DNA of 64,000 nucleotides from Kineosporia babensis (GCF_021129305.1 NZ_JAJOMB010000002.1:186001-250000); one strand, 5' to 3'. Shown: positions 26,550 to 35,345, numbered from the stretch's first letter. Made by a program: numbers and translations. The notes: generated from the letters alone by a model not told the origin.

Positions 26550-26577
26550 TGGACAATCTCTACTGTCTAGGTAGAGT
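26550..26577 (+). promoter_or_regulatory. Promoter of the sulfur operon, with internal inverted repeat
   Basis: A -35-like TGGACA (26550-26555) and -10 TAGAGT (26572-26577) are separated by 16 bp. The -10 lies 7 nt before the ATG of the poly-cysteine uORF, so transcription should start at or next to that ATG. CTCTAC (26558-26563) and GTAGAG (26571-26576) form an inverted repeat with a 7-bp spacer over the -10 region, a possible operator. Confidence 0.65.
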
Positions 26578-26584
26578 AATCGAC

Positions 26585-26656
26585 ATGGAACAGGTGAGCA
26601 CGTCGACGGCGGGGCCGTGTCCCGCCGCTGCGGCCGGTTGTTGTTGTCGCTGCTGA
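26585..26656 (+). CDS. Leaderless poly-cysteine upstream ORF (leader peptide)
   Basis: A 23-codon frame ATG...TGA that ends Gly-Cys-Cys-Cys-Arg-Cys, plus one more Cys at residue 12. Five cysteines in 23 residues is exceptional. It has no SD but sits 7 nt after TAGAGT, so it is probably translated from a leaderless mRNA. It precedes an operon of sulfur-scavenging genes. Leaderless poly-cysteine uORFs that attenuate sulfur genes in response to cysteine are known in mycobacteria; by analogy ribosomes stalling on the TGT-TGT-TGT-CGC-TGC run under cysteine shortage would turn the operon on. Confidence 0.7.
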   Translation: MEQVSTSTAGPCPAAAAGCCCRC

Positions 26657-26850
26657 CTCTTCGAGAGATCACTGCCTGAGGACGCCGGTGGGCGCCCGTC
26701 CTTCGTATCGTCCGGTTCCGTCCGGCCCGGGTTCCGGGTGACCGGCGGACCGTCCTGAAAAAGCACTGAAAAACGCACGCCACCCGACTTTTGCCGGTCG
26801 GTGGTGCGCTGCCGCACGGCCACATCCATGATCCGGGGAGACGGTGCACC
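26657..26850 (+). promoter_or_regulatory. Structured leader between the Cys uORF and the monooxygenase gene
   Basis: 194 nt with several possible hairpins: CTCT/AGAG directly after the uORF stop (26657-26667), CCCGG-GTT-CCGGG (26726-26738) and a bulged stem CCACCCGAC (26780-26788) with GTCGGTGG (26797-26804) ahead of the GGGGAG ribosome site (26835-26840). It is a candidate attenuator switched by ribosome stalling in the uORF. Base-pairing was judged by eye only. Confidence 0.45.
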
Positions 26851-28011
26851 ATGTCTGTCGAGTTCATCAGCGCGATCAACGTCAATCCGGCCAACGAGAT
26901 CAACCGGCTCGGCCGGTTCGACATCGACGTGCCCTACCTGAAGCGCTACTCCCGCCTGCTGGAGGACGGCGGCTTCGACTACACCCTGGTGCCCTACGGG
27001 TCTCCCGGGCACGACCCGTTCACCATCGCCTCCGCGGTGACCCAGTACACCGAGCGGATCAAGCCGATCGTGGCGCTGCGCCCGAACACGCTGTACCCCA
27101 CGGTGGCGGCCAAGGCTCTGGCCACGCTCGACCAGCTCTCCGGTGGTCGCGCAGTGGTCCACTTCATCGCCGGCGGCAGCGACCATGAGCAGCTGCGCGA
27201 GGGCGACACCCTGGACAAGGTGAGCCGTTACGAGCGGCAGGAGGAGTACATCCGCATCCTGCGCCGGGTCTGGAGTGAGACCGAACCCTTCGACCACGAG
27301 GGAAAGTACTACCGGTTCAAGGATTTCGTCTCGCGGGTACGGCCGGTCAACGGCACCGTCCCGGTCAGCGTCGGCGGTTCGTCGGACGAGGCCTACCGGG
27401 TGGGCGGTGCGCTCGGCGACATCTTCGGCCTCTGGGGCGAGCCGCTGGCCGAGACCGCGCAGCAGATCAGCCGGTTCAGCGAAGAGGCACGTAAGGCCGG
27501 GCGTAGTGACGTGCCGCGTACCTGGGTCACCTTCCGCCCGATCATCGCCCCCACTGAGGAGCTGGCCTGGGAGAAGGCGCACCGCACGCTGGAGGTGCTG
27601 AAAGGTACCACCCAGGGCGCGAAGTCGTTGTGGTCGCAGGCCAAGAACTGGAACGGCCCGGAGGGGCCGGCCAACGTCGGCTCGCAGCGCCTGCTCGAGA
27701 TCGCCTCGAAGAAGGATCTGCACGACCGCGCGTTGTGGACCCCCACGGCCACCGCGACCGGCGCGGCCGGGGCGTCCACTGCTCTGGTGGGCAGTTACGA
27801 GACGGTGGCCGCGGCCATCCTCGACTACATCGACCTCGGCGCCGATCTGATCTCGATCCGCGGCTACGACAACCTGAACGACGCGGTGGACTACGGTCGC
27901 TACCTGATTCCGCTTGTGCGGCAGGAGCTTGCGCACCGTGAGGCCACTGGTGAGCGCGGTACCGTGGTCCGGCAGGATCCGCTGGAGAACAGTGGCCTGG
28001 TGACGTCGTGA
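26851..28011 (+). CDS. SsuD-like LLM-class flavin-dependent monooxygenase
   Basis: 386 residues, a bacterial luciferase-like TIM barrel. Blocks shared with alkanesulfonate monooxygenase SsuD include LRPNTLYPTVAAKALATLDQLSGGR, GGSDHEQLREGDTLDKVSRYER, and VGGSSDEAYRVG...LWGEP. These enzymes use FMNH2 and O2 to cleave C-S bonds of sulfonates, or to oxidise related thio compounds. The substrate here need not be an alkanesulfonate, because the operon transporter is of the Dpp type. It is the first structural gene after the poly-Cys leader. Confidence 0.88.
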   Translation: MSVEFISAINVNPANEINRLGRFDIDVPYLKRYSRLLEDGGFDYTLVPYGSPGHDPFTIASAVTQYTERIKPIVALRPNTLYPTVAAKALATLDQLSGGRAVVHFIAGGSDHEQLREGDTLDKVSRYERQEEYIRILRRVWSETEPFDHEGKYYRFKDFVSRVRPVNGTVPVSVGGSSDEAYRVGGALGDIFGLWGEPLAETAQQISRFSEEARKAGRSDVPRTWVTFRPIIAPTEELAWEKAHRTLEVLKGTTQGAKSLWSQAKNWNGPEGPANVGSQRLLEIASKKDLHDRALWTPTATATGAAGASTALVGSYETVAAAILDYIDLGADLISIRGYDNLNDAVDYGRYLIPLVRQELAHREATGERGTVVRQDPLENSGLVTS

Positions 28012-29159
28012 CGCTGCAGATCGCTGATGTCGAACTGGGGGACGACCTGCTCCAGGACGTCAAGGAGCGGCTGGCTGAGGGGGCGGCCGAGAACGATCGC
28101 ACGGGCGAGTTTCCGTGGGTCGGCATTCAGATCGTGCACGATGCCGGGCTGCTGCGGGCGGGGATCGGAAAGGAATACCAGGGAGCGGGTCTCAGCGCGG
28201 TCGACAGCGTTCGCCTGTTCCAGGCACTGGGGGCCGGCGATCCGTCGGTGGCGCTGCTCACCGCTATGACGGTGTTCCAGCACCAGGCACAGGCCAAGGC
28301 GCCGTGGTGGCCGGAGGAGTTGTACCGCCAGGTGGTGGCCGACTCGTACGACCGGCCGGTACTGCTGAATGCGGTGCGGGCCGAACCCGAGTGGGGTGCC
28401 CCGGCCCGGGGTGGCCTGCCGGCGACCACGGTGCGCAAGGTCGAAGGCGGCTGGATCCTGAACGGCCGCAAAGGTTTCGCGACCGGTTCGGAAGGGTTGG
28501 CCTATCACCTGGTGTGGGCCACCACCTCCACCGATCCGGACGACAACCCGCTGCTCGCCCACGCCGTGGTTCCGGGTGACGCCCCGGGCATCGAGATCAT
28601 CCGTACCTGGGACCATCTCGGCCTGCGGGCCAGCAGCACCCACGACGTGATCTACACCGACGTCTTCATCCCCGAGGACAACTTCCGCGGGGTTCCGCTC
28701 TCCGAGCAGGGCCGCGACCTGCCCGGCGCGCTGGGCCTGGGCCTGTCCGCGCTGTACGTCGGCGTCGCCCGCGCCGCCCAGGCCTGGTTCGTCAAGTTCG
28801 CCAACGAGCGAATCCCCACCTCACTCGGCCGCCCGATCGCCAGCACCGAGCGCATCCAGTCGGTGGCCGGTGAGATCGAGGTCCAGCTCATCCAGGCCGA
28901 AGAGGTGCTGCTCGGCCTGGCCGCCGGCCTCGATGCGAACGACCCCAGAGCCGGCCGCCGGGTGCTCAGCGCCAAGATCATCGCCACCCGTAGCGCGGTC
29001 ATGGCCGTGCAGACCGCCGTGGCGGCCCTCGGCAACCCGGCGCTGACCCGGCACAACCCTCTGCAACGCCACCTGCGCGACGTGCTCTGTTCGAGGGTGC
29101 ACCCGCCCCAGGACGACGCGGCCCTGCTGATCGCCGGCCGCACCTCCCTCAAACGCTGA
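28008..29159 (+). CDS. Acyl-CoA-dehydrogenase-fold flavoprotein (SfnB/DszC-like)
   Basis: 383 residues from GTG, overlapping the upstream stop by 4 bp (GTGA). It has the ACAD fold: an N-terminal helical domain (GIGKEYQGAGLSAVDSVRLFQALG), a beta domain (GWILNGRKGFATGSEGLAYHLVWA, TWDHLGLRASSTHDVIYTDVFIP) and a C-terminal four-helix bundle. Its context beside an LLM monooxygenase fits SfnB/DszC-type flavoproteins, which oxygenate sulfur compounds rather than dehydrogenate acyl-CoA. It probably needs a flavin reductase encoded elsewhere, as none is seen in the operon. Confidence 0.83.
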   Translation: MTLQIADVELGDDLLQDVKERLAEGAAENDRTGEFPWVGIQIVHDAGLLRAGIGKEYQGAGLSAVDSVRLFQALGAGDPSVALLTAMTVFQHQAQAKAPWWPEELYRQVVADSYDRPVLLNAVRAEPEWGAPARGGLPATTVRKVEGGWILNGRKGFATGSEGLAYHLVWATTSTDPDDNPLLAHAVVPGDAPGIEIIRTWDHLGLRASSTHDVIYTDVFIPEDNFRGVPLSEQGRDLPGALGLGLSALYVGVARAAQAWFVKFANERIPTSLGRPIASTERIQSVAGEIEVQLIQAEEVLLGLAAGLDANDPRAGRRVLSAKIIATRSAVMAVQTAVAALGNPALTRHNPLQRHLRDVLCSRVHPPQDDAALLIAGRTSLKR

Positions 29160-29184
29160 GCCCGCACAGGAAGTGACCCCAAAG

Positions 29185-30810
29185 ATGAGATACAGACGTC
29201 CTCTGCTTGCCCTGACCGCCCTTGCCACCCTGGCCGCCTGCGGCGGGGGAGCGGACGCCGCGAACGACGGCGACGGTGGCAACCCGGTCAAGGGCGGCAC
29301 GCTGCGCATCGCCTTCTGGGACGACGCCCAGGGCTGCATCGATCCCAACCAGGTGTACTGGATCGAGAGTCGTTCGCTGAACCGGCAGTTCGCCGACTCG
29401 CTCACCGACCAGGATCCGGAGACCGGCAAGATCGTGCCCTGGCTGGCCGAGAGCTGGGAGGTGAACGACGACGCCACCAGCTACACCTTCAAGCTCCGTG
29501 ACGACGTCACCTTCTCCGACGGCACCAAGTTCGACGCCGCGGCGGTCAAGACCGCCTACGACGCGACCCACGCCCTGGGCGCCAAGTCGCTGCTCGGCCT
29601 GACCTACACGGCCGGTTACAAGTCCACCGAGGTGGTCGACGACTACACCGTCAAGGTCGACTTCGACCAGCCGAACAGCGCCTTTCTGCAGGCCAGTTCG
29701 ACCACCACGCTGGCGATCCTGAGCCCGGAGACGTACCGGCAGACCCCGGAAGAACGCTGCACCGGCGACAACCTGGTCGGTACCGGCGCCTTCACCCTGG
29801 ACAGTTACACCGCCGCCACCGAGGCCAAGCTCAGCCGCCGCGACGGCTACGCCTGGCCCTCGGAGCTGATCGAGAACCAGGGCGACGCCTACCTGGACGC
29901 GATCGAGGTCAGCTACATCAAGGAGGACAGCGTCCGGGTCGGCAGCCTGACCAGCGGTGCGATCGACATCGCCTGGCCTCGCCTGCCGATCTCCGAGGCC
30001 GACCAGAAGGTGATCGAGGCCACCGGCGCCGGCATCGAGTCGCGTTCGCTGCCCGGCATCAGCAGCAGCTACTTTCCCAACGTCGGCGCGGGCAAGCCGC
30101 TGGCCGACGTGAAGGTACGTCAGGCGCTGCAGAAGTCGATCGACCGTAAGAGCTACGCCAGCACCGTGTTCTGGGACGGCTACCCGGTGGTGAGCGGGCC
30201 GTTCGACAACACCACGCCGTACGCCACCGACTCCTCCGGCGTGCTGGCCTACGACCCGGAAGGTGCCAAGGCCCTGCTCGACGAAGCCGGCTGGACAGCT
30301 GGGGCGGACGGCTACCGGGCCAAGGACGGTGAGCCGCTCACCCTGACCATCCCGGCGCAGAACACCACCCCGGGCGACCAGCTCGTGCAGGACCAGCTCA
30401 AGCAGGTCGGGATCAAGGTCGAGCTGAACGTGCTCACCCTGGCCCAGTACCAGGCCGCGGCCGCCGACGGCGACTACGACCTGCTGGCCACCTACTACAC
30501 CCGGGCCGACCCCAGCGTGCTCGGCTCGGTGCTGGACTCCGGCGTGAGCCAGGCCGGCACCGCCCAGCTCTCCCAGGACCCGGCCACGAAGAAGGAGATC
30601 AGCGGGCTGTTCGCCGAGGGCCTGCAGGACGTGGCCGAGGACAAGCGGGCCGGTACCTACGCCGATCTGCAGAAGCTGATCCTCGAGCAGGGCGTGATGT
30701 TCCCGCTGTACGAGCGGGTGCAGACGGCCGGGGTGGCCTCGAAGGTGCACGGGTTCGCCTGGACCAGTGAGGCTTTCCTGCGCGCCAACGACATCTGGAT
30801 CAGTCAGTGA
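29185..30810 (+). CDS. Dpp/Opp-type ABC transporter substrate-binding lipoprotein
   Basis: 541 residues. ATG 29185 is chosen over GTG 29173 because AGGAAGTGA (29168-29176), one base off the ideal SD, lies 8 nt upstream. The N-terminus MRYRRPLLALTALATLAAC is a lipoprotein signal with Cys after LAA. The body is SBP family 5 (FADSLTDQDPETGKIVPWLAESWEVNDDATSYTFKLRDDVTFSDG). The family binds peptides, nickel complexes or other small molecules; in this operon the ligand is presumably an organosulfur compound. Confidence 0.9.
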   Translation: MRYRRPLLALTALATLAACGGGADAANDGDGGNPVKGGTLRIAFWDDAQGCIDPNQVYWIESRSLNRQFADSLTDQDPETGKIVPWLAESWEVNDDATSYTFKLRDDVTFSDGTKFDAAAVKTAYDATHALGAKSLLGLTYTAGYKSTEVVDDYTVKVDFDQPNSAFLQASSTTTLAILSPETYRQTPEERCTGDNLVGTGAFTLDSYTAATEAKLSRRDGYAWPSELIENQGDAYLDAIEVSYIKEDSVRVGSLTSGAIDIAWPRLPISEADQKVIEATGAGIESRSLPGISSSYFPNVGAGKPLADVKVRQALQKSIDRKSYASTVFWDGYPVVSGPFDNTTPYATDSSGVLAYDPEGAKALLDEAGWTAGADGYRAKDGEPLTLTIPAQNTTPGDQLVQDQLKQVGIKVELNVLTLAQYQAAAADGDYDLLATYYTRADPSVLGSVLDSGVSQAGTAQLSQDPATKKEISGLFAEGLQDVAEDKRAGTYADLQKLILEQGVMFPLYERVQTAGVASKVHGFAWTSEAFLRANDIWISQ

Positions 30811-31787
30811 CGTCGGTGAAGTGGCTGACCAGCTCGACGGCCAGGTACCTGGCCGGGCGGGTGCTGCAGGCGGTGATCGTGCTGTGGGCGGTGTACACCG
30901 TCACCTTCGGCATCCTCTACCTCCTGCCCAGCGATCCGGTGGAGCTGCAGCTGGCCGCGGCCAACGTGCAGGTCGACGAGCTCAGCCCGGCCGAGCTGGC
31001 CGCGGCCAAGCAGCAGTACGGCCTGGACCAGCCACTGGCCACGCAGTACTTCGACCAGCTGGGCGGGTTGCTGCGCGGTGACTTCGGGCAGTCCATCTCG
31101 CTGCACCGCCCGGTCGGTGAGCTGCTGGCCGAAAGGCTGCCCTCCACCCTGGCTCTCGGCGCGACCGCGATCGGCCTGGCCCTGGTGCTCGGGGGCACCC
31201 TGGCCTACCTGGCCGCCTACGTTCGCGTGGCCTGGTTGAAGACGGTGCTGAACCGGCTTCCGGCCGTGGGGGTCTCGCTGCCGCCGTTCTTCGTCGGGCT
31301 GCTGCTGATCCAGGTGTTCGCGTTCGAGCTGGGCTGGTTCCCGGCCACCGGTACCCAGGGCGCGTCCAGTCTGGTCCTGCCCGCGATCACCATGGCCGTG
31401 CCCACCGCGGCGATGCTGGCCCAGGTGCTCACCCGCAGCCTGGACGACCAGCTCGCCGAGCCCTACGTGGCCACCGCCGCCGCCCGCGGTCTGAGCCGTC
31501 AGTATGTGCAGGCCCGGCATGCGCTGCGAAATGCTCTGCTGCCCACGCTGACTCTGCTCGGGTTGCTGCTCGGCGCCACGGTCACCGAGGCCGTGGTGGC
31601 CGAGACAGTGTTCTCCCGGCCCGGGGTGGGGCAGATGGCCCAGCAGGCGGTGCTGGCCCAGGACGTGCCCCTGGTCCAGGCGATCGTGGTGCTCGCGGCC
31701 GCCGTGTTCGTGGTGATCAACCTGCTCATCGATCTCGTGTACCCGCTGTTCGACCCGCGGATCACGCACACCCCACGGGTCTCTTAG
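30807..31787 (+). CDS. DppB-like ABC transporter permease
   Basis: 326 residues from GTG 30807 (GTGA overlap with the binding-protein stop). It has six membrane helices, an N-terminal LAGRVLQAVIVLWAVYTVTFGILYLLPSDPV signature, and the EAA-loop-like YVATAAARGLSRQYVQARHALRNALLPTL that contacts the ATPase. It forms the importer channel with the next permease. Confidence 0.9.
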   Translation: MTSVKWLTSSTARYLAGRVLQAVIVLWAVYTVTFGILYLLPSDPVELQLAAANVQVDELSPAELAAAKQQYGLDQPLATQYFDQLGGLLRGDFGQSISLHRPVGELLAERLPSTLALGATAIGLALVLGGTLAYLAAYVRVAWLKTVLNRLPAVGVSLPPFFVGLLLIQVFAFELGWFPATGTQGASSLVLPAITMAVPTAAMLAQVLTRSLDDQLAEPYVATAAARGLSRQYVQARHALRNALLPTLTLLGLLLGATVTEAVVAETVFSRPGVGQMAQQAVLAQDVPLVQAIVVLAAAVFVVINLLIDLVYPLFDPRITHTPRVS

Positions 31788-31798
31788 GAGAGTTGGTC

Positions 31799-32680
31799 AT
31801 GTCGGTCGATCTCGCACCAGAACTGGGGACGCGGGTGGTCCCCGAAGTCGCTGCCGGGCAGCGGAGTCCGCGGAGACTGGGACTGCTCACCGCCCGTCCC
31901 GGGCTGATCCTGGCCCTGCTCTTCGTGGGTTTCGTACTGGTCTCGGCGGTGGTGCCGGGCTGGTTCACCCGCTACGACCCGAACGCCACGGCCGGGCCGG
32001 ACAAGCTGCTCGCCCCTTCGGCCGAGCACTGGTTCGGCACCGACGAGCTGGGCCGCGACCTGTTCAGCCGGGTGCTGCACGGTTCCACCCTGACCATCCA
32101 GGCCACCCTCGGCGCGATCGTGATCGCCGTGGTGGTGGGCCTGACCCTGGGCGTGGTCTCCGGCTTCTTCGGCGGCTGGCCGGACTCGGTGCTGATGCGG
32201 GTGGTCGACGTGCTGCTGGCGATCCCGCGCCTGCTGCTGGCCCTGACCATCGTCACCGCCCTGGGTTTCGGCACGCTACCGATCGCGGTGGCGGTGGGGG
32301 TGGGCATCGTGCCCGGCTTCGCCCGGATCACCCGCGCCCGGGTGCTGAGCATCAAGGCCCTGCCCTACATCGAGGCGGCCCGCACCGGCGGCGCCTCGTG
32401 GACCCGGGTGCTGGTGCGGCACATCCTGCCCAACAGCTGGGGGCCGGTGCTGGTGCTGGCGGTGCTGGACTTCGGCGTGGCCATCCTGGCGATCTCGGCG
32501 CTCAGCTTCCTCGGCTTCGGGGCGGCCCCGCCCGCCGCCGAGTGGGGCACGCTGATCTCGCAGGGCCGTAGCTACCTGATCACCTCACCGTGGCTCACCC
32601 TGCTGCCCGGGCTCTTCGTCGGGCTGACGGTGTTCAGCCTGAACCACATTTCCCGCAGCCTTGAGGAGCTTCAGCGATGA
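31799..32680 (+). CDS. DppC-like ABC transporter permease
   Basis: 293 residues. AGGAGAG (31786-31792) precedes ATG 31799 and overlaps the TAG of the upstream permease; the in-frame TTG 31793 is too close to it. The family signature is clear: HWFGTDELGRDLFSRVLHGSTLTIQ near residue 80, and the coupling loop YIEAARTGGASWTRVLVRHILPNSW. Partner of the DppB-like permease. Confidence 0.9.
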   Translation: MSVDLAPELGTRVVPEVAAGQRSPRRLGLLTARPGLILALLFVGFVLVSAVVPGWFTRYDPNATAGPDKLLAPSAEHWFGTDELGRDLFSRVLHGSTLTIQATLGAIVIAVVVGLTLGVVSGFFGGWPDSVLMRVVDVLLAIPRLLLALTIVTALGFGTLPIAVAVGVGIVPGFARITRARVLSIKALPYIEAARTGGASWTRVLVRHILPNSWGPVLVLAVLDFGVAILAISALSFLGFGAAPPAAEWGTLISQGRSYLITSPWLTLLPGLFVGLTVFSLNHISRSLEELQR

Positions 32681-34299
32681 GCGCGATTCTGGAGATCCAG
32701 GGACTGTCGGTGGCCTATCGTCCGCATCGTCACCGCCCGCCGGTACCCGCCGTCCGGGACATCTCGCTCAGCATCGGCCGGGGCGAAACCGTTGCCGTGG
32801 TGGGTGAATCCGGATCGGGCAAGAGCACTCTGGCCGCAGCGGTACTCGGCCTGCTGCCCGGAACCGGAGCGGTGACAGGCGGTTCCATCACCGTTGCCGG
32901 CAAACCGGTCACCGGCGCGAGCGAGCGCGCTTTACGTGATCTGCGCGGCCGCGTGGTAGCGCTGATCCCGCAGGACCCGACGGTCACGCTCAACCCCACT
33001 CGGCGGATCGGCCCGCAGGTGGCCGAATCCGTACGCCGCAGACAACCGGAAGTACCAAAAAGAAGTGTGGACGCGGAGGTCTTGGCTGCGCTGTCGGCTG
33101 CCGGTCTGGAGAACCCGGAATTGCGGGCCCGGCAGTATCCGCACGAACTCTCCGGCGGCTTGCGGCAGCGGGTGCTGATCGCGGCCGGCCTGGCCGGGGA
33201 ACCGGAGCTGCTGATCGCCGACGAGCCCACCAGCGCTCTGGACGTGACCGTGCAGAAGCGGATCCTCGACCACCTGGACCGCCTGGTGGCCGGGCGCGGC
33301 ATCGCTCTGCTGCTGATCACCCACGACCTGGGTGTGGCCGCCGACCGGGCCGACCGGGTGGTGGTGATGCGCTCCGGCGAGGTGGTCGAGAGCGGTCCGG
33401 CGGCAACGGTTCTGGGTTCACCGCAGCACGAGTACACCAAGGAACTGCTCCGCGCCGCGCCGGGCTTCTCGGTGACTGTGCGCGAGGCCGGAGAACGCAC
33501 CCCCGAGCCGATCCTGCAGCTGGAAAGGCTGACCAAAGACTATGCGCTGCCCGGCGGCGGTAACTTCCGCGCGCTCGACGAAGTCACGCTCCAGGTCCCC
33601 AAGGGCCAGACCCTGGGCCTGGTGGGGGAGTCGGGCTCGGGCAAGACCACGGCCCTGCGCTCGGCGCTCGGCCTGATCACCCCCACCGCGGGGCGGATCC
33701 GGTTCGACGGCCAGGACATCACCGATCTGGGCTGGCGGCAGCTGCGCCCCCTGCGCAGGCGCTTCCAGCTGGTGCACCAGAACCCGTTCGCCGCCCTCGA
33801 CCCGCGCTTCAGCGTGGAGCAGACGATCGGCGAACCGCTGGTCTCGTTCCGGGTGGGAGATCGCACCACGCGCCGCCGGCGGGTGCACGAGCTGCTCGAC
33901 GCGGTCGGCCTGCCGCGTGACTTCGCCGGCCGCCGGCCCGCCGAGCTCTCGGGTGGGCAGCGGCAGCGGGTGGCCATCGCCCGGGCGCTGTCGCTGGAGC
34001 CCGACCTGCTGTTGCTCGACGAGCCGGTGTCGGCGCTGGACGTGCGGGTGCAGGAGCAGATCCTGAACCTGCTCACCACGCTGCAGAACGACCTCGGCCT
34101 GAGCTACCTGTTCGTCTCGCACGACCTGGCCGTGGTGGCGGGCCTGGCGCACCGGGTGGCCGTGCTGCGGGGCGGGCGCCTGGTCGAGGAGGGCCCCACC
34201 GCCGAGGTGTTCAGCAACCCGCAGTCCGAGTACACCCAGGAGCTGCTGAGCGCGATCGCCGGCCGGAGCCCCCGGGAGCATGCCGGGACCACATCATGA
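32677..34299 (+). CDS. Fused DppD-DppF-type double ABC ATPase
   Basis: 540 residues; both nucleotide-binding domains on one chain. Domain 1: Walker A GESGSGKST, signature LSGGLRQR, Walker B LLIADEPTSALD. Domain 2 (from about residue 275): GESGSGKTT, LSGGQRQR, LLLDEPVSALD. It energises the two permeases. ATGA overlap with the upstream gene indicates coupled translation. Such fusions are common in actinobacterial and glutathione/peptide importers. Confidence 0.92.
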   Translation: MSAILEIQGLSVAYRPHRHRPPVPAVRDISLSIGRGETVAVVGESGSGKSTLAAAVLGLLPGTGAVTGGSITVAGKPVTGASERALRDLRGRVVALIPQDPTVTLNPTRRIGPQVAESVRRRQPEVPKRSVDAEVLAALSAAGLENPELRARQYPHELSGGLRQRVLIAAGLAGEPELLIADEPTSALDVTVQKRILDHLDRLVAGRGIALLLITHDLGVAADRADRVVVMRSGEVVESGPAATVLGSPQHEYTKELLRAAPGFSVTVREAGERTPEPILQLERLTKDYALPGGGNFRALDEVTLQVPKGQTLGLVGESGSGKTTALRSALGLITPTAGRIRFDGQDITDLGWRQLRPLRRRFQLVHQNPFAALDPRFSVEQTIGEPLVSFRVGDRTTRRRRVHELLDAVGLPRDFAGRRPAELSGGQRQRVAIARALSLEPDLLLLDEPVSALDVRVQEQILNLLTTLQNDLGLSYLFVSHDLAVVAGLAHRVAVLRGGRLVEEGPTAEVFSNPQSEYTQELLSAIAGRSPREHAGTTS

Positions 34300-35345
34300 G
34301 CAGCCGCTACGTGATCATCGGGGCCGGGGCGATCGGTGCCCTGCTGGCCGCGCAGCTGCACCTGGCCGGCAAGCCGGTGGTGCTGGTGGCCCGGGGCCGC
34401 AACCTCGAGGCGATCCGGGCCCACGGGGTGCGGGTGCGCAGGCCAAGCAACACCGAGCAGGTACGGGTGCCGGTGGTCGCCGGCCCGCACGAACTTCAGC
34501 TCACCTCGGACGACGTTCTCGTGCTGACCACCAAGACCCAGGATGCCGAGCAGGTGCTGGCCGAGTGGGCCTGGCAGCCGGTGGCGCCGGACCGGGTGGC
34601 CGCCGACCTGCCCTTGCTCACCTTCCAGAACGGCCTGGCCACCGAGGACCTCGCCCTGCGCCGGTTCGCCCAGGTGTACGGCGTCTCGATCGGGGTGGCG
34701 GCCAGCTATCTCACCCCCGGCGAGGTGGTCTCCCCGTCGTACCCGATCATCGGTGTGGTCTGGCTGGGGCGTTACCCACGGCCCGCCGCTCATGAGCCGC
34801 ACGCCGAGCAGTACCTGCGTGACCTGCGCGAAGCCGGCTACGACGGGAGCCTGGTCGAGGACATCCGCGCCTACAAGGCCCGCAAGCTCCTGCTCAACCT
34901 GGCCAACGGCCTGGGCGTGCTGCAGGGCAGCGACAGCGAGCGCGACCAGGCCCGCGAGAAGCTGGTGCAGGAGGCCCGCGCGGTGTTCCGGGCCGCCGGC
35001 ATCGAGGTCACCCAGGCTGCGCCGGGCCATCTCAGCGTGGAACCGGTACCCGGTCACGAGCCCGGCCACCTGTCCACCTGGCAGAGCTTCGCCCGTGGGG
35101 CCTCCAGCGAGGTGGACTACCTGAACGGCGAGATCGTGCTGCTCGGCCGTCGGCACCGGGTGCCCACCCCGGTCAACGAGCGGCTGCAGCGACTGCTCGG
35201 CGCTCAGGCCGCGGCCGGTCTACCGCCCGGCACCCACCACGTCGCCGACGTCCTCACCAACGACCGCTCACCGAACTACGTTGGCCCTCGCAACCGCGTC
35301 GGCCGATCCGAAGGAAGAACGCATGAGCCCGCTCATCACCGTTGA
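34296..35345 (+). CDS. Ketopantoate-reductase-like NAD(P) oxidoreductase
   Basis: 349 residues, ATGA overlap with the ATPase. N-terminal Rossmann motif YVIIGAGAIGALLAAQL, then DDVLVLTTKTQDA, and the ApbA/PanE C-terminal helical domain with KARKLLLNLANGL and GASSEVDYLNGEIVLLG. Canonical PanE makes pantoate, but homologues in catabolic operons reduce or oxidise other 2-keto/2-hydroxy acids; here it probably processes the carbon skeleton of the imported sulfur compound. Its last residues overlap the sulfurtransferase start by 23 bp. Confidence 0.82.
   Translation: MSSRYVIIGAGAIGALLAAQLHLAGKPVVLVARGRNLEAIRAHGVRVRRPSNTEQVRVPVVAGPHELQLTSDDVLVLTTKTQDAEQVLAEWAWQPVAPDRVAADLPLLTFQNGLATEDLALRRFAQVYGVSIGVAASYLTPGEVVSPSYPIIGVVWLGRYPRPAAHEPHAEQYLRDLREAGYDGSLVEDIRAYKARKLLLNLANGLGVLQGSDSERDQAREKLVQEARAVFRAAGIEVTQAAPGHLSVEPVPGHEPGHLSTWQSFARGASSEVDYLNGEIVLLGRRHRVPTPVNERLQRLLGAQAAAGLPPGTHHVADVLTNDRSPNYVGPRNRVGRSEGRTHEPAHHR

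Noticed and set aside
26585-26850. SAM-type riboswitch in the sulfur-operon leader
   Set aside because: I could not recognise the conserved core, and the poly-Cys uORF accounts for the leader. A covariance-model search is needed to exclude it.
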